Assembly (NCBI GenBank): GCA_019096195.1 | Contig: JAGTXK010000219.1 | Span: forward strand, 558,001-622,000 | DNA: 64,000 bases | Source: Boletus sp. NGJ | Taxonomy: Eukaryota; Basidiomycota; Agaricomycetes; Boletales; Boletaceae | Direction: 5' to 3' | Shown: in pieces, positions 21,962 to 32,489 of the stretch | How positions within the stretch are numbered: the first letter of the stretch is position 1 | Layout of the letters: every line of letters starts with the position of its first letter | Made by a program: the position numbers and the translations under genes | The notes under the pieces: model-generated | Databases searched by the model: none | Seen by the model: the letters and a program-made list of their open reading frames with translations, nothing else | What the model was told of the DNA's origin: nothing

Positions 21962-23893
21962 TCATGTGTCGTCCGATGATTCGGATCCCTCTGAATCGCC
22001 CTCGCGATGTGGTCTTCGGCCTTGCTTACCGGTACTATGTCGGTTCCTCTGCAGGCCCGGTCATAGTCAGCCTCCGGGGCAATCGGAAGAAGGAAGGATC
22101 TTACCAATGGAAGCTTTTGGCCTTGGTTGCCAAATGCAATAGAGAGGGCCGTAGTTTCTTACGGGTATAGAAATGTGAACCCGAGCGTCCAATAAAATTT
22201 GGATTACATACCTGGCACTCCTGGGAATCGCTTAGCCGAGAAGACGACGAAAGGGTCCGTGAAAGCCTGAGCCAGGACAGGAGATATATTTGTGTGAACG
22301 CGCAGCGCGCCGGGCTCGGGAGCCGGGGAGCTAGGATAAGAAATGAGGCAATCAATACCCGGTTACCCCAGACGGAGTAATCATGCGCACTCTCCGACAT
22401 TCATCAGCCGTAATCGTAGTCGAAAGGTCCCTGGAGGTATATTTTGAGCATGGCGTTAATGAAAACAAGATACTTTGTGATAAAGTTGTGCGAACCTTCC
22501 GTGCGTACGGACAGGTCTTGAAAGAGGAAAAATATCCCGGGCATCTGGTGCTCATCCAGGAGGCGACAAGCATTGGAAGAGAGGGGTCCTACAAGTGTCC
22601 GCGTATATACATGGCGGGGAAGTGGGTGAGAAGCTGGATGTGGTGAGGAGGAGGAGGATGTATTGCTTTGTGCATAGTTGGCTTGATAGTACGGTGTTTG
22701 TGGGGACTGTTGTGGATATGCAGGTGCGCCATAGAGGGCTGAAGTATCATAATTTGCAGCATAAGAATCCTGCTGAGATTGATTCCATTGATGATATTCA
22801 CGCCCGTCGGGTTGAGCCACTGGGTGATAAGGGCGATTTGAAGGATCGATATCGTGACTATTGTAGACACTGGCTTGAGAATGAATGGGGCTTTGGTACG
22901 ACGACTCGGCTCCTGGCCAAGTACGAAAGGTGGTCGTGTCTGCATCCGTACGATAAGTGGAGTGACTGTTCCACGGCTCGCCAGGTGTAGTAGCTGGTAT
23001 GCCACTTCTTGGGGCATTACGAAGAGGCTGGTTTTGAATGTTGTGGGAACCAGGAGGGGGATAACCCCAGCCGTCGGGTGAGTCGGGGGAAGTGTTGTAG
23101 GGATTCGAGTTGGGGTATGGGATGGCATCGGGAGTCGAGGACTCGTGCGACGTATAAGAATAAGTGGAAGTGGTAAATCCTGAATGTGTTTCTGCTGACA
23201 TCATGGTGCTCATAATTGGCTGACGGAGAGTTTTACATTTATCTGCCCGAAAAGTCAAAGATGGGCTTACCTGGGAGTCTAAAGAGGGGCGGGGTGGATC
23301 TGGAGCTGAATTTGGGGTAGAGTGAGAGGAGGGAGGGCTAGGATGGTCACTGCGGGGGGAGATGGTGGTGCGATGTTTCTTTGGTTTTGCGGGTATGGTA
23401 GAGACGTAGCGGTCGGTGGAGGACGAGGGGTGGAGGACAAGGTTCATTTCTCGTTTGCCGTCTGCGGACCATAGATCTACGGTGACAAGAAAGAAGGAAC
23501 AGTCGAGCTCGCTGTGGACAGTCAGTGGGGTGGACGAGGGTAAAGGGATGGACGTACTCGACATCGACTATGGAGTTGTCTTCTCTGTGGACGACCATCT
23601 TGGCGACGGCGGCGGGAGCAAGCGGACGACGATCCTTGGGAAGGGATGGTGAAGACACGTGGTATGTCGGGTGTGACGGGGACATACCTTGTCGCCGAAG
23701 CCGCACATCCGAGCGCGAAGGGGATGCTGGACGACTTGAAGGGAGTAGTATCTGGAAACGAGTGAGGCGGGCTCAGAATGAGGGGGGCAGGGCGGGCTCA
23801 CTTGCGGCCCCACCATTGGCCCCAGCAGTCGAGGCTTTTGTCATCACAAGAGAGAGGATCAGCGGTGGAGCGAATGACTGGTTTCTGTATCAT
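21962..23893 (-). CDS. velB: VelB-like velvet-domain regulator with an internal insertion
   Basis: A fungal velvet transcription regulator that controls development and secondary metabolism; VelB partners VeA and VosA. About eight exons are needed. The first encodes MIQKPVIRSTADPL. The velvet domain starts with YYSLQVVQHPLRARMCGFGD, KDRRPLAPAAVAKM and ELDCSFFLVTVDLWSADG. It is interrupted after VSTIPAKPKKHR by about 230 disordered, Ser/Pro/Tyr/Gln-rich residues and resumes at YTRTLVGPLSSNACRLLDE. It then runs through GIFFLFQDLSVRTEG, FRLRLRLMNVG, VHTNISPVLAQAFTDPF and FVVFSAKRFPGVP to the end (LPLRNRHSTGKQGRR, acidic tail, stop at 21962). A large insertion inside the velvet domain is characteristic of VelB. 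The start ATG is 13 bp from a run of ten C in the leader. Confidence 0.9.
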
Positions 23894-24136
23894 GGTGTAC
23901 TGACTGAAGGGGGGGGGGACACGGAGGACGAGCTTGTGCGAGGCCAGACTTTAGAGTGGAAGGTTGGGAATCAGATAAGATAAGTTCTCACGTCGAGAGG
24001 GGAGGGAGAGTGAAAGGTCGGGTGTCATGAGAAGCGGGCCATTTTGGACGGGAAAGTGTGGACGAGGAGCAACTCGATCTACAGACGTAATATTCCATTT
24101 TCACACGACCCCTCCTCCTCCTCCTCGTCCACTCCA

Positions 24137-25575
24137 ATGCCAGACAATATTCCGAGTCCCTCCACAAAGAAGCTCCTCCACGACCTCTCAAGACGACAAG
24201 ATAACAAGTCTTGCGCCGACTGTAGCAATCCAAATCCTCAATGGGCTTCAGGTATCTCCCCCATCTCCTCGTCACCCGAGCCCGCCTCATCTCTCCAGTC
24301 AGCTTTGCCGTCTTCCTCTGTCTCCAGTGTGCCGGCGTGCACAGAGGCTTCGGCGTGCACATCAGGCATGTCACTGTCGCCCCTTGAATAACCCATCTCA
24401 TTCCCATCAGCTTCGTGAGATCCGTCTCAATGGACACCTGGCAGGATGATCAGCTCAAACGCATGCAGGTATGCTTCCCGTTCACACTCCCTCATCGCCA
24501 CACATCGTTCTCGCAGCTCGGTGGAAATGCCCCTTTCAAAGACTTTGTCCGCTCCTACTCTCCTCCCGAACAAGGTGGCTACTCAGACGGCATCGATCCA
24601 CATACGCTTTACCACTCTTGGGCAGCTACCCAGTACCGCGAAAAGGTCGGTCCTTTTATCCTGCATTCCCCGTCGGTGCTCAGCTACCACAAGTTGGATC
24701 ATCTCTTGGCGGGAAAACCCTGGACGCCGTCGACCCCTCACCCCACACCAGGCAGTCTTCCGACGCGTCCATCATCTGCCCAGGGTCTTCGCAAGTCCCG
24801 TGCTTCCGCGCGAAGTCCGCCCACCAATCATGCTCCAACGAGCAGCCCATTTCACTCTTCTCCTCGCCCTTCCGACTCTTCTCGCCTAGATCAAAAGTCC
24901 GCCAATGAAGCCTACTTTACCTCTCTTGGTCATGCGAATGCAGCTCGCCCCACAGACTTGCCGCCTTCTCAGGGTGGCCGTTATCAAGGATTTGGAAATA
25001 CACCCTCTCCACCTCCACCCTCACAGCACCCATCCCTAAGTCTCACCTCCGCTGCTGCCCCATCTCTGGCCGACCTGCAGGATAACCCAGCAGCCGCGTT
25101 AAGTAAAGGGTGGTCCCTCTTTTCCGCCGCCGTCGCTGGTGCCTCCCGTGTCGTAAACGATAATGTTATTCAGCCAGGCATGGAGCGTGTAATGGATCCG
25201 AACCTGCATGCCAGCGTTCGTGGTTACGTCTCCGAGGCACAAAGACGTGCACAAGTGGCTGGCCAGTCTGTCAATGAATGGTCAAAGACCCAGCTGGGAG
25301 TTGACGTCGCCGATCGTGTGAACGATGTGGTGGGCACGGTCAAGGATAGAGTTGGAGCGGGTCCTGCTGCATCTGGCTATGGTTCCCTCGCACTCCAAGA
25401 CGAGGGTGAGACCTCTGCATCGTACGACGATACAAACGAGCTCTTCCACGAGTACTCTGACACGTCACCAACCTTAAACACGAACGAGCCGGTCTCCGGC
25501 TCACACATGACACAAACACCGAGTGGTGGGAAGGCGAAAAAAGTCGACGATTGGGATGAGTGGAAGGATTTCTAG
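24137..25575 (+). CDS. ARF GTPase-activating protein (Gcs1/ArfGAP1 type)
   Basis: It stimulates GTP hydrolysis by ARF1 on Golgi membranes and so controls COPI vesicle coats. The N-terminus holds the ArfGAP zinc finger (CADCSNPNPQWAS, then FLCLQCAGVHRGFGVHIS), including the arginine finger in HRGFG, followed by FVRSVSMDTWQDDQLKRMQ and GGNAPFKDF. The second half is disordered with an amphipathic AALSKGWSLFSAAVAGA segment that resembles an ALPS curvature sensor. The tail VDDWDEWKDF is typical of ArfGAP1/Gcs1. Four introns are needed, and the one after HVHIS is GC-AG (24366-24410). Start at 24137; 243 bp separate it from the divergent velvet gene. Confidence 0.92.
24366..24410 (+). other. GC-AG intron (45 nt) in the ArfGAP zinc-finger region
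   Basis: The donor is AG|GCATGT and the acceptor CCCATCAG|CTT. Reading through would hit a TGA within eight codons. The only nearby GT (24370) gives the wrong frame for the invariant FVRS segment, so the GC donor is required. Confidence 0.75.
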
Positions 25576-25685
25576 ATCTACTTTTCGTTGATGCGGCAAT
25601 TGTGGTACATCTCGTGTACATCCCCTTGTAATTCACCGGAACAATAGCCGATACCAAGTTCCGTCCCGTCCTCTTCCTCAGCTCC

Positions 25686-28015
25686 ATGCACACCGCGCTC
25701 GCCAGATCACCACTCAGGCGGTTCTACCATGCATCTGTCCTTCCATCCCTGCTCTCAACAACCTCTTCCGAGTTCCACCAAAAGGCAGCGAGCATGGATG
25801 CTCTCGTCTCAGATCTGAAAGCCAAGATTGCCCTGGTAAAAGAGGGTGGGGGTCCCAAGGCTCAGGATCGGATGCGCAACAAGGGTAAACGATTACCGAG
25901 GGAGAGGTCAGTCTCGGTCCCCCACTCGCCAGCACGCCTTCACACCGCTCTAGACTGTCCTTACTTCTGGATCCAAACACGCCTTTCCTAGAACTGTCAC
26001 AGCTGGCTGCACACGATGTATACCCCGGAGAGAACATCCCTGGTGCCGGAATCATCACCGGTATCGGGCGAGTGGCTGGCAAGGAATGTCTCGTCGTGGT
26101 CAACGACGCTACCGTAAAGGGAGGCTCATACTATCCTTTGACGGTGAGCAGAGCCGCTCTACAAGGGTATTGGGAGACCTCACGCCTCTTCCGCAGGTAA
26201 AGAAACACCTTCGGGCTCAGGAAATAGCTCGAGAACATGGGTTACCATGCATTTACGTCGGTAGGCGTTTCCACTACGTCGCTTTCGGCTTCACGCTCAC
26301 CAGACACAGTGGAATCTGGCGGTGCTGCTCTTCCCCATCAAGCTAATGTGCGTCCAGCATCTCGAAGCGTATCACCACGTGCGTTAATATCGCTGATACC
26401 AGGTATTTCCAGACAAGGAGCATTTTGGTCGAATTTTTTACAACATGGTTCAGTGGAGTCATTGCTAGACTATCGGTCGACGTTGACACACTCGTAGGCC
26501 CAAATGTCTGCGCTCGGCATCCCACAGATAGCCTTGGTGCATGGTATATCTGTCGCTGGTAAGCTCACAGTTCTTCTTCTTCGTTCCCCGCGTTGACGTA
26601 TATTAGGTGGTGCTTATGTCCCTGCCATGGCCGACGAGAATATTATTGTTCGTGAACAAGGGCGCATCTTTCTTGCTGGTCCCCCGTTGGTCAAAGCGGC
26701 CACAGGCGAGGAGGTCGATGAGGAAGTATTGGGCGGTGGCCAAATGCACTCTAGCGAGAGTGGTGTAACCGATCATCTTGCGAGAGATGATGAACACGCG
26801 ATAGCCATTGCACGGGAGATCGTCGGCGACTTGGGAACTGCAAGTGGGCAAGCCGTTGGGGTGAGCGCTGGTAGTGCACAATGTCACGGGTCGCGTTACT
26901 AAAGATAAATCTAGCCTCCCGTTCCGCCCGGAGACCCGTTATACCCTGCGTCCGAACTACACGGTATAGTCGGTACCGATCTCCGACAAACCTTTGATAT
27001 GCGAGATATTATTGCACGAATTGTGGATGGTAGTCGGTTCAGAGAATTCAAGAAGGAATATGGCCCCACAATCGTGACTGTAACGCACTTTCCCTTGAAA
27101 GTGATAATAAAATTGACTTTTCACGGCTTGCCAGGGATTCGCACACATCCACGGGTATGAAGTTGGCATCGTCGCCAACAATGGCATTCTCTTCTCTCCC
27201 TCGGCATTAAAGGCTACCCATTTCATCCAACTTTGTTCTCAACGAAAAATACCGCTACTTTTCCTTGTGAACGTTACAGGTGTCGTTCGTCCATCGTGAT
27301 GTATAGCGTATATCCTGACATTGCTGCAGGCTACATGGTAGGTTCAAAGGCCGAAAAGGGAGGGATAGCGAAGGATGGCGCAAAGATGGTCCGAGCTGTG
27401 GCATGTGCAGACGTTCCAAAGTTGACCGTCATTGTCGGTGGTAGTTTCGGTGCGGGGAACTACGGTAGCGATTTTATACGGATCTTATAACACGACGAGA
27501 CTGATGCCCATATGTGTAGGAATGTCAGGACGCGCGGTGAGTTGTTTCATCCTCTTTCCGGACTACCCGTTCTAAAGTAGCTTCAGTATTCGCCGCGTTT
27601 TCTGTGGATGTGGCCTGTAAGTCCCACGAACACTATCTAGTCCGAAAATTGGCTGAGAGTACCTCAGAATGCAAAAGTATCTGTTATGGGATCGGGACAG
27701 CTCTCGCAAGTGATGTCAACCGTCTCGAGGTTTATATCTGTCTCATGATTTCAGCACGCTTCTGATGAGCTTTTGGCTAGGGATCCGAACCAGCATAGTA
27801 GTTTGAAGGCCGAAATAGAAGCGCAATCGACGGCGCTCTATTCCACCGCTCGTTTGTGGGACGATGGCATTATTCAGCCTACAGAAACCCGTGATGTAGT
27901 TGGGCTTGCGCTTGCGCTTGCATCCAGGAGGGGTTCATATGCACGCACACCGCGAGTCGAGGGTTCCTCCACTTGGGAAGGGTCAGGGAGCGGATTCGGT
28001 GTCTTCCGAATGTAA
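25686..28015 (+). CDS. MCCC2: Methylcrotonoyl-CoA carboxylase beta chain, mitochondrial
   Basis: The carboxyltransferase subunit of the biotin enzyme that converts 3-methylcrotonyl-CoA to 3-methylglutaconyl-CoA in leucine breakdown. A mitochondrial presequence ([17 protein letters not shown]) precedes [20 protein letters not shown]. Conserved blocks appear across more than ten exons: [145 protein letters not shown]-like (spliced as GYMVGS), [38 protein letters not shown] and [20 protein letters not shown]. The C-terminus FGVFRM and the stop at 28013-28015 fit the family. MLH3 starts 160 bp downstream on the same strand. Confidence 0.93.
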
Positions 28016-28176
28016 TTAGTGCATTCGATCGACGTTGCCAAATGCAGTTGTTTTGTTCTGGGGGAGGGGCGCCAAACAATACCGCATACAACTTCTATCC
28101 CAATTTTACAAGTAGACCAAGTCTCTACGCGCATTATAAGTTACGGGAGACATCCCAGTGCCTCATCACACAAAAC

Positions 28177-31100
28177 ATGGCGGACGAGGCGCTTTTAAAG
28201 AAGTTGTCTGCAGAGACGCGGACAAAACTACGTTCAACTCAAATTCTGACATCTCTGCCCACCATAACCTCCGAGCTCTTGCAGAATGCTATCGACGCTC
28301 GAGCTTCACAGATTGACATAGGTGTCGACTGCTCCGAATGGAGTTGCTGGGTCATGGACAACGGATCGGGATTCACGAAAGATGGCTTGCATAAAATCGG
28401 ACAGGATTCAGAGCGTGGGTGGTACAGTGAGTTGTTCATGTTTTTCTTCCATTCCGCTGGGTCAACCCTTATTTCATAGATTCTTCGAAAGCTTACACTC
28501 CTGCCTCACTGGAAACAGTTTCCACCTTTGGCTTCCGAGGAGAAGGTAACGAATCGATGATAATGAAGCCCGTGATGCGCATTCACATCTCACCTGCAGC
28601 TTTGGCTTCCATGGCGGATCTCGCTTGCATGGAAATTTCATCTCGTACAGCAAGATCTCGCGAAAGTTGGTCCGTCATTGTCAAGGTATTTTCGGTCAGG
28701 ATCCCTCCTATTATGGCTGACACGCGCTCTTCCAGGCTGGAAAGTCTCTTTACATAGGTCCATCGATCCGTTGGCGAAGAGAATCCCCCGGAACCGTCGT
28801 ATCGATCCGTGATGCATTCTTCAGCGTTCGTGTCAGTCTCGGCTAGAACGCACGTGTGGTGACAATTGAACAGCTCCCAGTTCGCCGTCAGTCTCACCCT
28901 ACGCCAAACAAGACCATCGAACTGATCCGGCAAGAAGTCGAGGCATACGCACTGGTATTCCCGAATATCTCCTTCTCATTTCAGGATGCGAGCAAGACCA
29001 AAGAAAGTCACCATCCCCACAAGTCACATGTCCTCAAGATACCAAAGGTGATGGTGCACCCATTTCCAACGCTTTACTTCCATCTCACGCTTCTATCCGA
29101 TCAAGACTCGTTCCACTCTTGCGGCGTTCCGATATTTCTATGGCCGTGCATTCACAGAGGAAAGTATATTTCTGTTTTAGCACCTGTCCATGATTGTCAT
29201 GGAATTTGCATTCCCCAGTGCGTGGAAGAGATAGCTGCTACTTCCGGCCAGCTCCATATTGAGGGGTTTATCTCACTTGTTGGAGCATATACAAAGGTAG
29301 AACACTTTGCATTCTATTCCCCTATCTGATGCTCCTCGGCCCGACAGTCATACCAATTCTTGTGTAAGTTACATACGGCTAGACCCTGGTTTAGTCACAT
29401 TACCCTTGTCCAGATATCAATAGACACCCGGTATCATTCTGTGACCTCCACCGATTAATCGACAATCGCTTTGCTGCCAGCACGTTCGCGAAACATGTAT
29501 GACAGAGGTCTTTATTGGGAAACCAGCTGAGAAATTCTCGTCCTGCAGGCATATGACGAAGGAGGGGAGACGAGCTTGCGCCCATGTCGGTTTCTTGTTC
29601 CGCGCCATAGGAGATAATCTCATCGAAATTGTCCAGCTGCGCGCCGGTCTCCCCGTAAGGGAGAGAAGAAGCCAGTTTACGTCCTGAATTTGGCCATTCC
29701 CGTGAAGCACATTGATAAATGCCTGGAACCCTCGAAATCAATAGTTGGACTGGATGTGGGCAACACTCGCTTCTTCCTCGGCTCAGTGCCATGCTGACCT
29801 TCATGCGCCCCAGAATAAAAACGTTGTGACTTCCTTCTTATCTGCAACTATCCATTCATTCTTGGTTTGCCACAATTTTGCACCCGATAAGAGAAGGAAT
29901 GAGAATTCCGAAGATAGCAACCCGAGGAAGAAGCCGCAAGTTTGTCCCAGAGAGTTCAGCTAATCTAAAGGCGCCGCCAGGTTCAGTCCAGTCCGAAAAT
30001 GGGATGTCCAAGCTATCTGACCATATGGTACGTGCCTCGATTTATGCATATAGTTTTCAATCTATTTAGAAACTACAAGGGAAAGATGCTTGGAGTTGAT
30101 GCGGAGGGGCCGGTCTGGGAAAATCCACCAACCGGGGAAACCGTCATCGATAACCGTACAGGGAACTCCTATCATCAAAGCGCTCGTTTTACCGTGGGCA
30201 CTGATGGACCAATTGAGGGGAGGCGAACAGTGCAAATACCCCGACTCACAACCGAGGAAAACGATCAAAATAAGAACAATGCTGATGGAGACCACATACC
30301 TAATTGGCTGCGAGAAGCTCTACAGGTATGCTTCTTACCCCCACACCGCGTGCTGCACCACGTCATTGAGACTACTGAAAGGCCAACGACGCCTTTGCGC
30401 TTAAAGAGCCAAAGATACCCTGTCTCCCCCTATTGATAAATCAGCATACCGACTATCGGAGTTCTCAGCTTCACTACAGTTGTCACACGGGTTGTCCCAC
30501 ACACCGGGCGATCTCGAGCCGGTGCCTTCAGCCTGGCTTGGCTGGTCTTGCCGCGTCTCAAATACGTTTCCGGAAAGATGATTTACGGAAGGCACGAATT
30601 ATTAGTCAAGTGGACTGCAAGTTTATTGCATGCGTTGTCGGTCTGGACCACGATGATCCTTCGGGTGCACAGAAGATATGTAAAGATGAACCTCTGGCGG
30701 ATGGGAAAATGCTCATCCTAATTGATCAACACGCCGCGGATGAACGTGTACGTGTCGAACGATTTTTGAAGTCAATTTGTCGTGGCTTTCTTTGCCATCA
30801 GGAAGGAAGTGGAGGCGTGGAGACGAAGCAGTTGTTTCCTCCGGTACCTGTCTTACTTACCAGGCACGAAGCTTCTCGTCTCGCGGAGCTGTCGGATTTC
30901 CAGATGGCATTCGAATCGTGGGGTTTCCGATTCTCTGGACTCGAAGAAACTCAGTCCGGGCTAGAGCATGAAACAGAAATTGATAGTGGCTATATTCAAA
31001 TCTTTGTGAGCGCCATTCCCGAAATCGTGAGCGAAAAGGTGCGTGCAGACGGGATGTGAGCTGTGAAAGTTCGCTGAGATTGAATCACAGCTATTATTGG

Positions 31101-31605
31101 GCAAGGAGATGCAGGAACTCGTCAAGGGATACATTGGTGCATTGGAGAGTCGGGAACTTGAACCACGTGAACCATCATCCCAGCATGATCATGCAAGTTC
31201 AGACGAGGAGACGCAGTGGCTTAAGGCCCTACGATGGTGTCCACGTGAGCTCCTCGACCTGATCAACTCAAAGGCTTGTCGAGGTGAGTGAATTCTACAT
31301 TCACTATGCACAAAGGCTCAACAACTTGCCAGGTGCAATCATGTTCAACGACCCCTTGAGCACCGAACAATGCGAGCGATTAGTAAAGCAACTGTCATCG
31401 ACTGTTTTTCCGTTCCAGTGTGCGCACGGGAGGTAAGCCTGCTATATACCATCAGCAATTGTTCCGTTGCCTCGAATGGATAGCCAGCGTTTATTTATTT
31501 TACTTTTTCCTTAGGCCATCCCTCGTGCCTTTGACGCGTCTCACCCCAAAGAGTGGAGGAACGAAAGAAACGGGGTTAGAATGGGAAAACGTAGCTGCAC
31601 TGTGA
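28177..31605 (+). CDS. MLH3: DNA mismatch repair / meiotic recombination protein MLH3
   Basis: A MutL homologue; with MLH1 it forms the MutL-gamma endonuclease that resolves meiotic crossovers and assists mismatch repair. The N-terminal GHKL ATPase has [11 protein letters not shown] (motif I, E-x3-N kept), VMDNGSGF (motif II) and TFGFRGEALASMA (motif III). The C-terminal endonuclease has the metal-binding motif [24 protein letters not shown] and [14 protein letters not shown] (Cys-x-His metal ligands), as in MLH3 and PMS1 types. These last motifs are split by introns at about 31284-31332 and 31431-31514. The middle linker (about 29800-30400) is poorly conserved. The presence of all nuclease ligands predicts an active enzyme. 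The start [11 protein letters not shown] is at 28177. Confidence 0.93.
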
Positions 31606-31672
31606 TGAAGTCGCACCTGGCCCGCCTCTACCGACGACGAGCGGACGAAGATCCGAAGATGCAGAGGTCGCG

Positions 31673-31719
31673 TGACGTCAATACGTCATGACATGTGGCG
31701 TGCTGGGGAGTATATATAA
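31673..31719 (+). promoter_or_regulatory. CRE/ATF-type elements and TATA box of the RTC3 gene
   Basis: A perfect palindromic TGACGTCA (31673-31680) is followed at once by a second inverted half-type site TACGTCA (31682-31688), and 22 bp further by TATATATAAT (31711-31720). The start codon is 105 bp beyond the TATA box. bZIP factors of the ATF/CREB family bind such sites; stress or cAMP control is inferred. Confidence 0.6.
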
Positions 31720-31824
31720 TAGAAAGAGGCGCAGTCCCTTTCAATTCCTCTTAACCTCAATCGCCATCCATCTTTGTATCGTAAATTGTCGTCTTGACAT
31801 ACCCAGTAAATTGACATAGCCGCC

Positions 31825-32426
31825 ATGCCAAAGAACGTCACCAAAGTCGTGTATAAACCAGATACGCAATCCACGGACGAGTACATGATCATCGTCAATC
31901 ATGGAGAGGTAATTCACCGTGTTTCGATGCTCGATGCCGATCTCTGACGTGTGCGATGTTGCAGTTCAAGAAATGGAAGTCTGGAGGTGAGCCTCTCTTT
32001 CTACGGGGATGACTATATCACTGATTTTATCACTTTCAAGACACGTAACTGCACATGTTTGTTTACGAGTGCCTTTTGACTGATTGCTTGTCGCCCCTTT
32101 AGGTCGATCCCTCTCGCAGAAGTCGTCGATTGTATGTGACATGAACCCTACTTCAGGCTTCGATAGCAACACTCATCTTATTTTCAGCATTCGAAATATT
32201 TCATTCGTCTCAGGGTTCGCAAGGGTATCTCGGCCGTCCTTCCAAACAACAACTTGAAAACGATTTTGGAACGTCCAAGGATGTCGAGGTTGTTAAAGCG
32301 TTGTTGGAAAGGGGCAAAGAGCAATCGGGTGAAGGATTCCATTCTGGAACCTTTGGTACGAACGCTACGAGATTCAGAGGAAGCGCCATTCTGGACAACA
32401 AGGGAAAAGGTTTGTCGGGCATCTGA
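31825..32426 (+). CDS. RTC3: RTC3-like protein with SBDS N-terminal (FYSH) domain
   Basis: A small protein of 125 residues related to yeast Rtc3/Yhr087w, which shares the N-terminal domain of the ribosome maturation factor SBDS and is linked to RNA metabolism and stress. Five exons: 31825-31908, 31965-31986, a 4-nt micro-exon 32041-32044, 32103-32131 and 32188-32426. Their total of 378 nt is exactly 126 codons. Recognisable segments are TKVVYKPDTQSTDEYMIIVN, FKKWKSGDTSIPLAEVVDSF (the GDT junction made by the micro-exon), FEIFHSSQGSQGYLGRPSKQ and LENDFGTSKDVEVVKALLE. Without the micro-exon, the family segment SIPLAEVVDSF cannot be read in frame. The promoter holds two CRE/ATF sites and a TATA box, which suits a regulated stress gene. 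Confidence 0.88.
32041..32044 (+). other. Internal 4-nt micro-exon ACAC
   Basis: Flanked by ...TTTCAAG (acceptor of a 54-nt intron, 31987-32040) and GTAACT... (donor of a 58-nt intron, 32045-32102). Both introns have a CTGAT-type branch point. Inclusion gives the codons GAC ACG between GGA and TCG; skipping it shifts the frame. Confidence 0.75.
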
Positions 32427-32489
32427 GCTCCACACTCCATCATCTTTCAAGAGAAACATGTATAGGCAATGTATTACTAGTGTACACAG

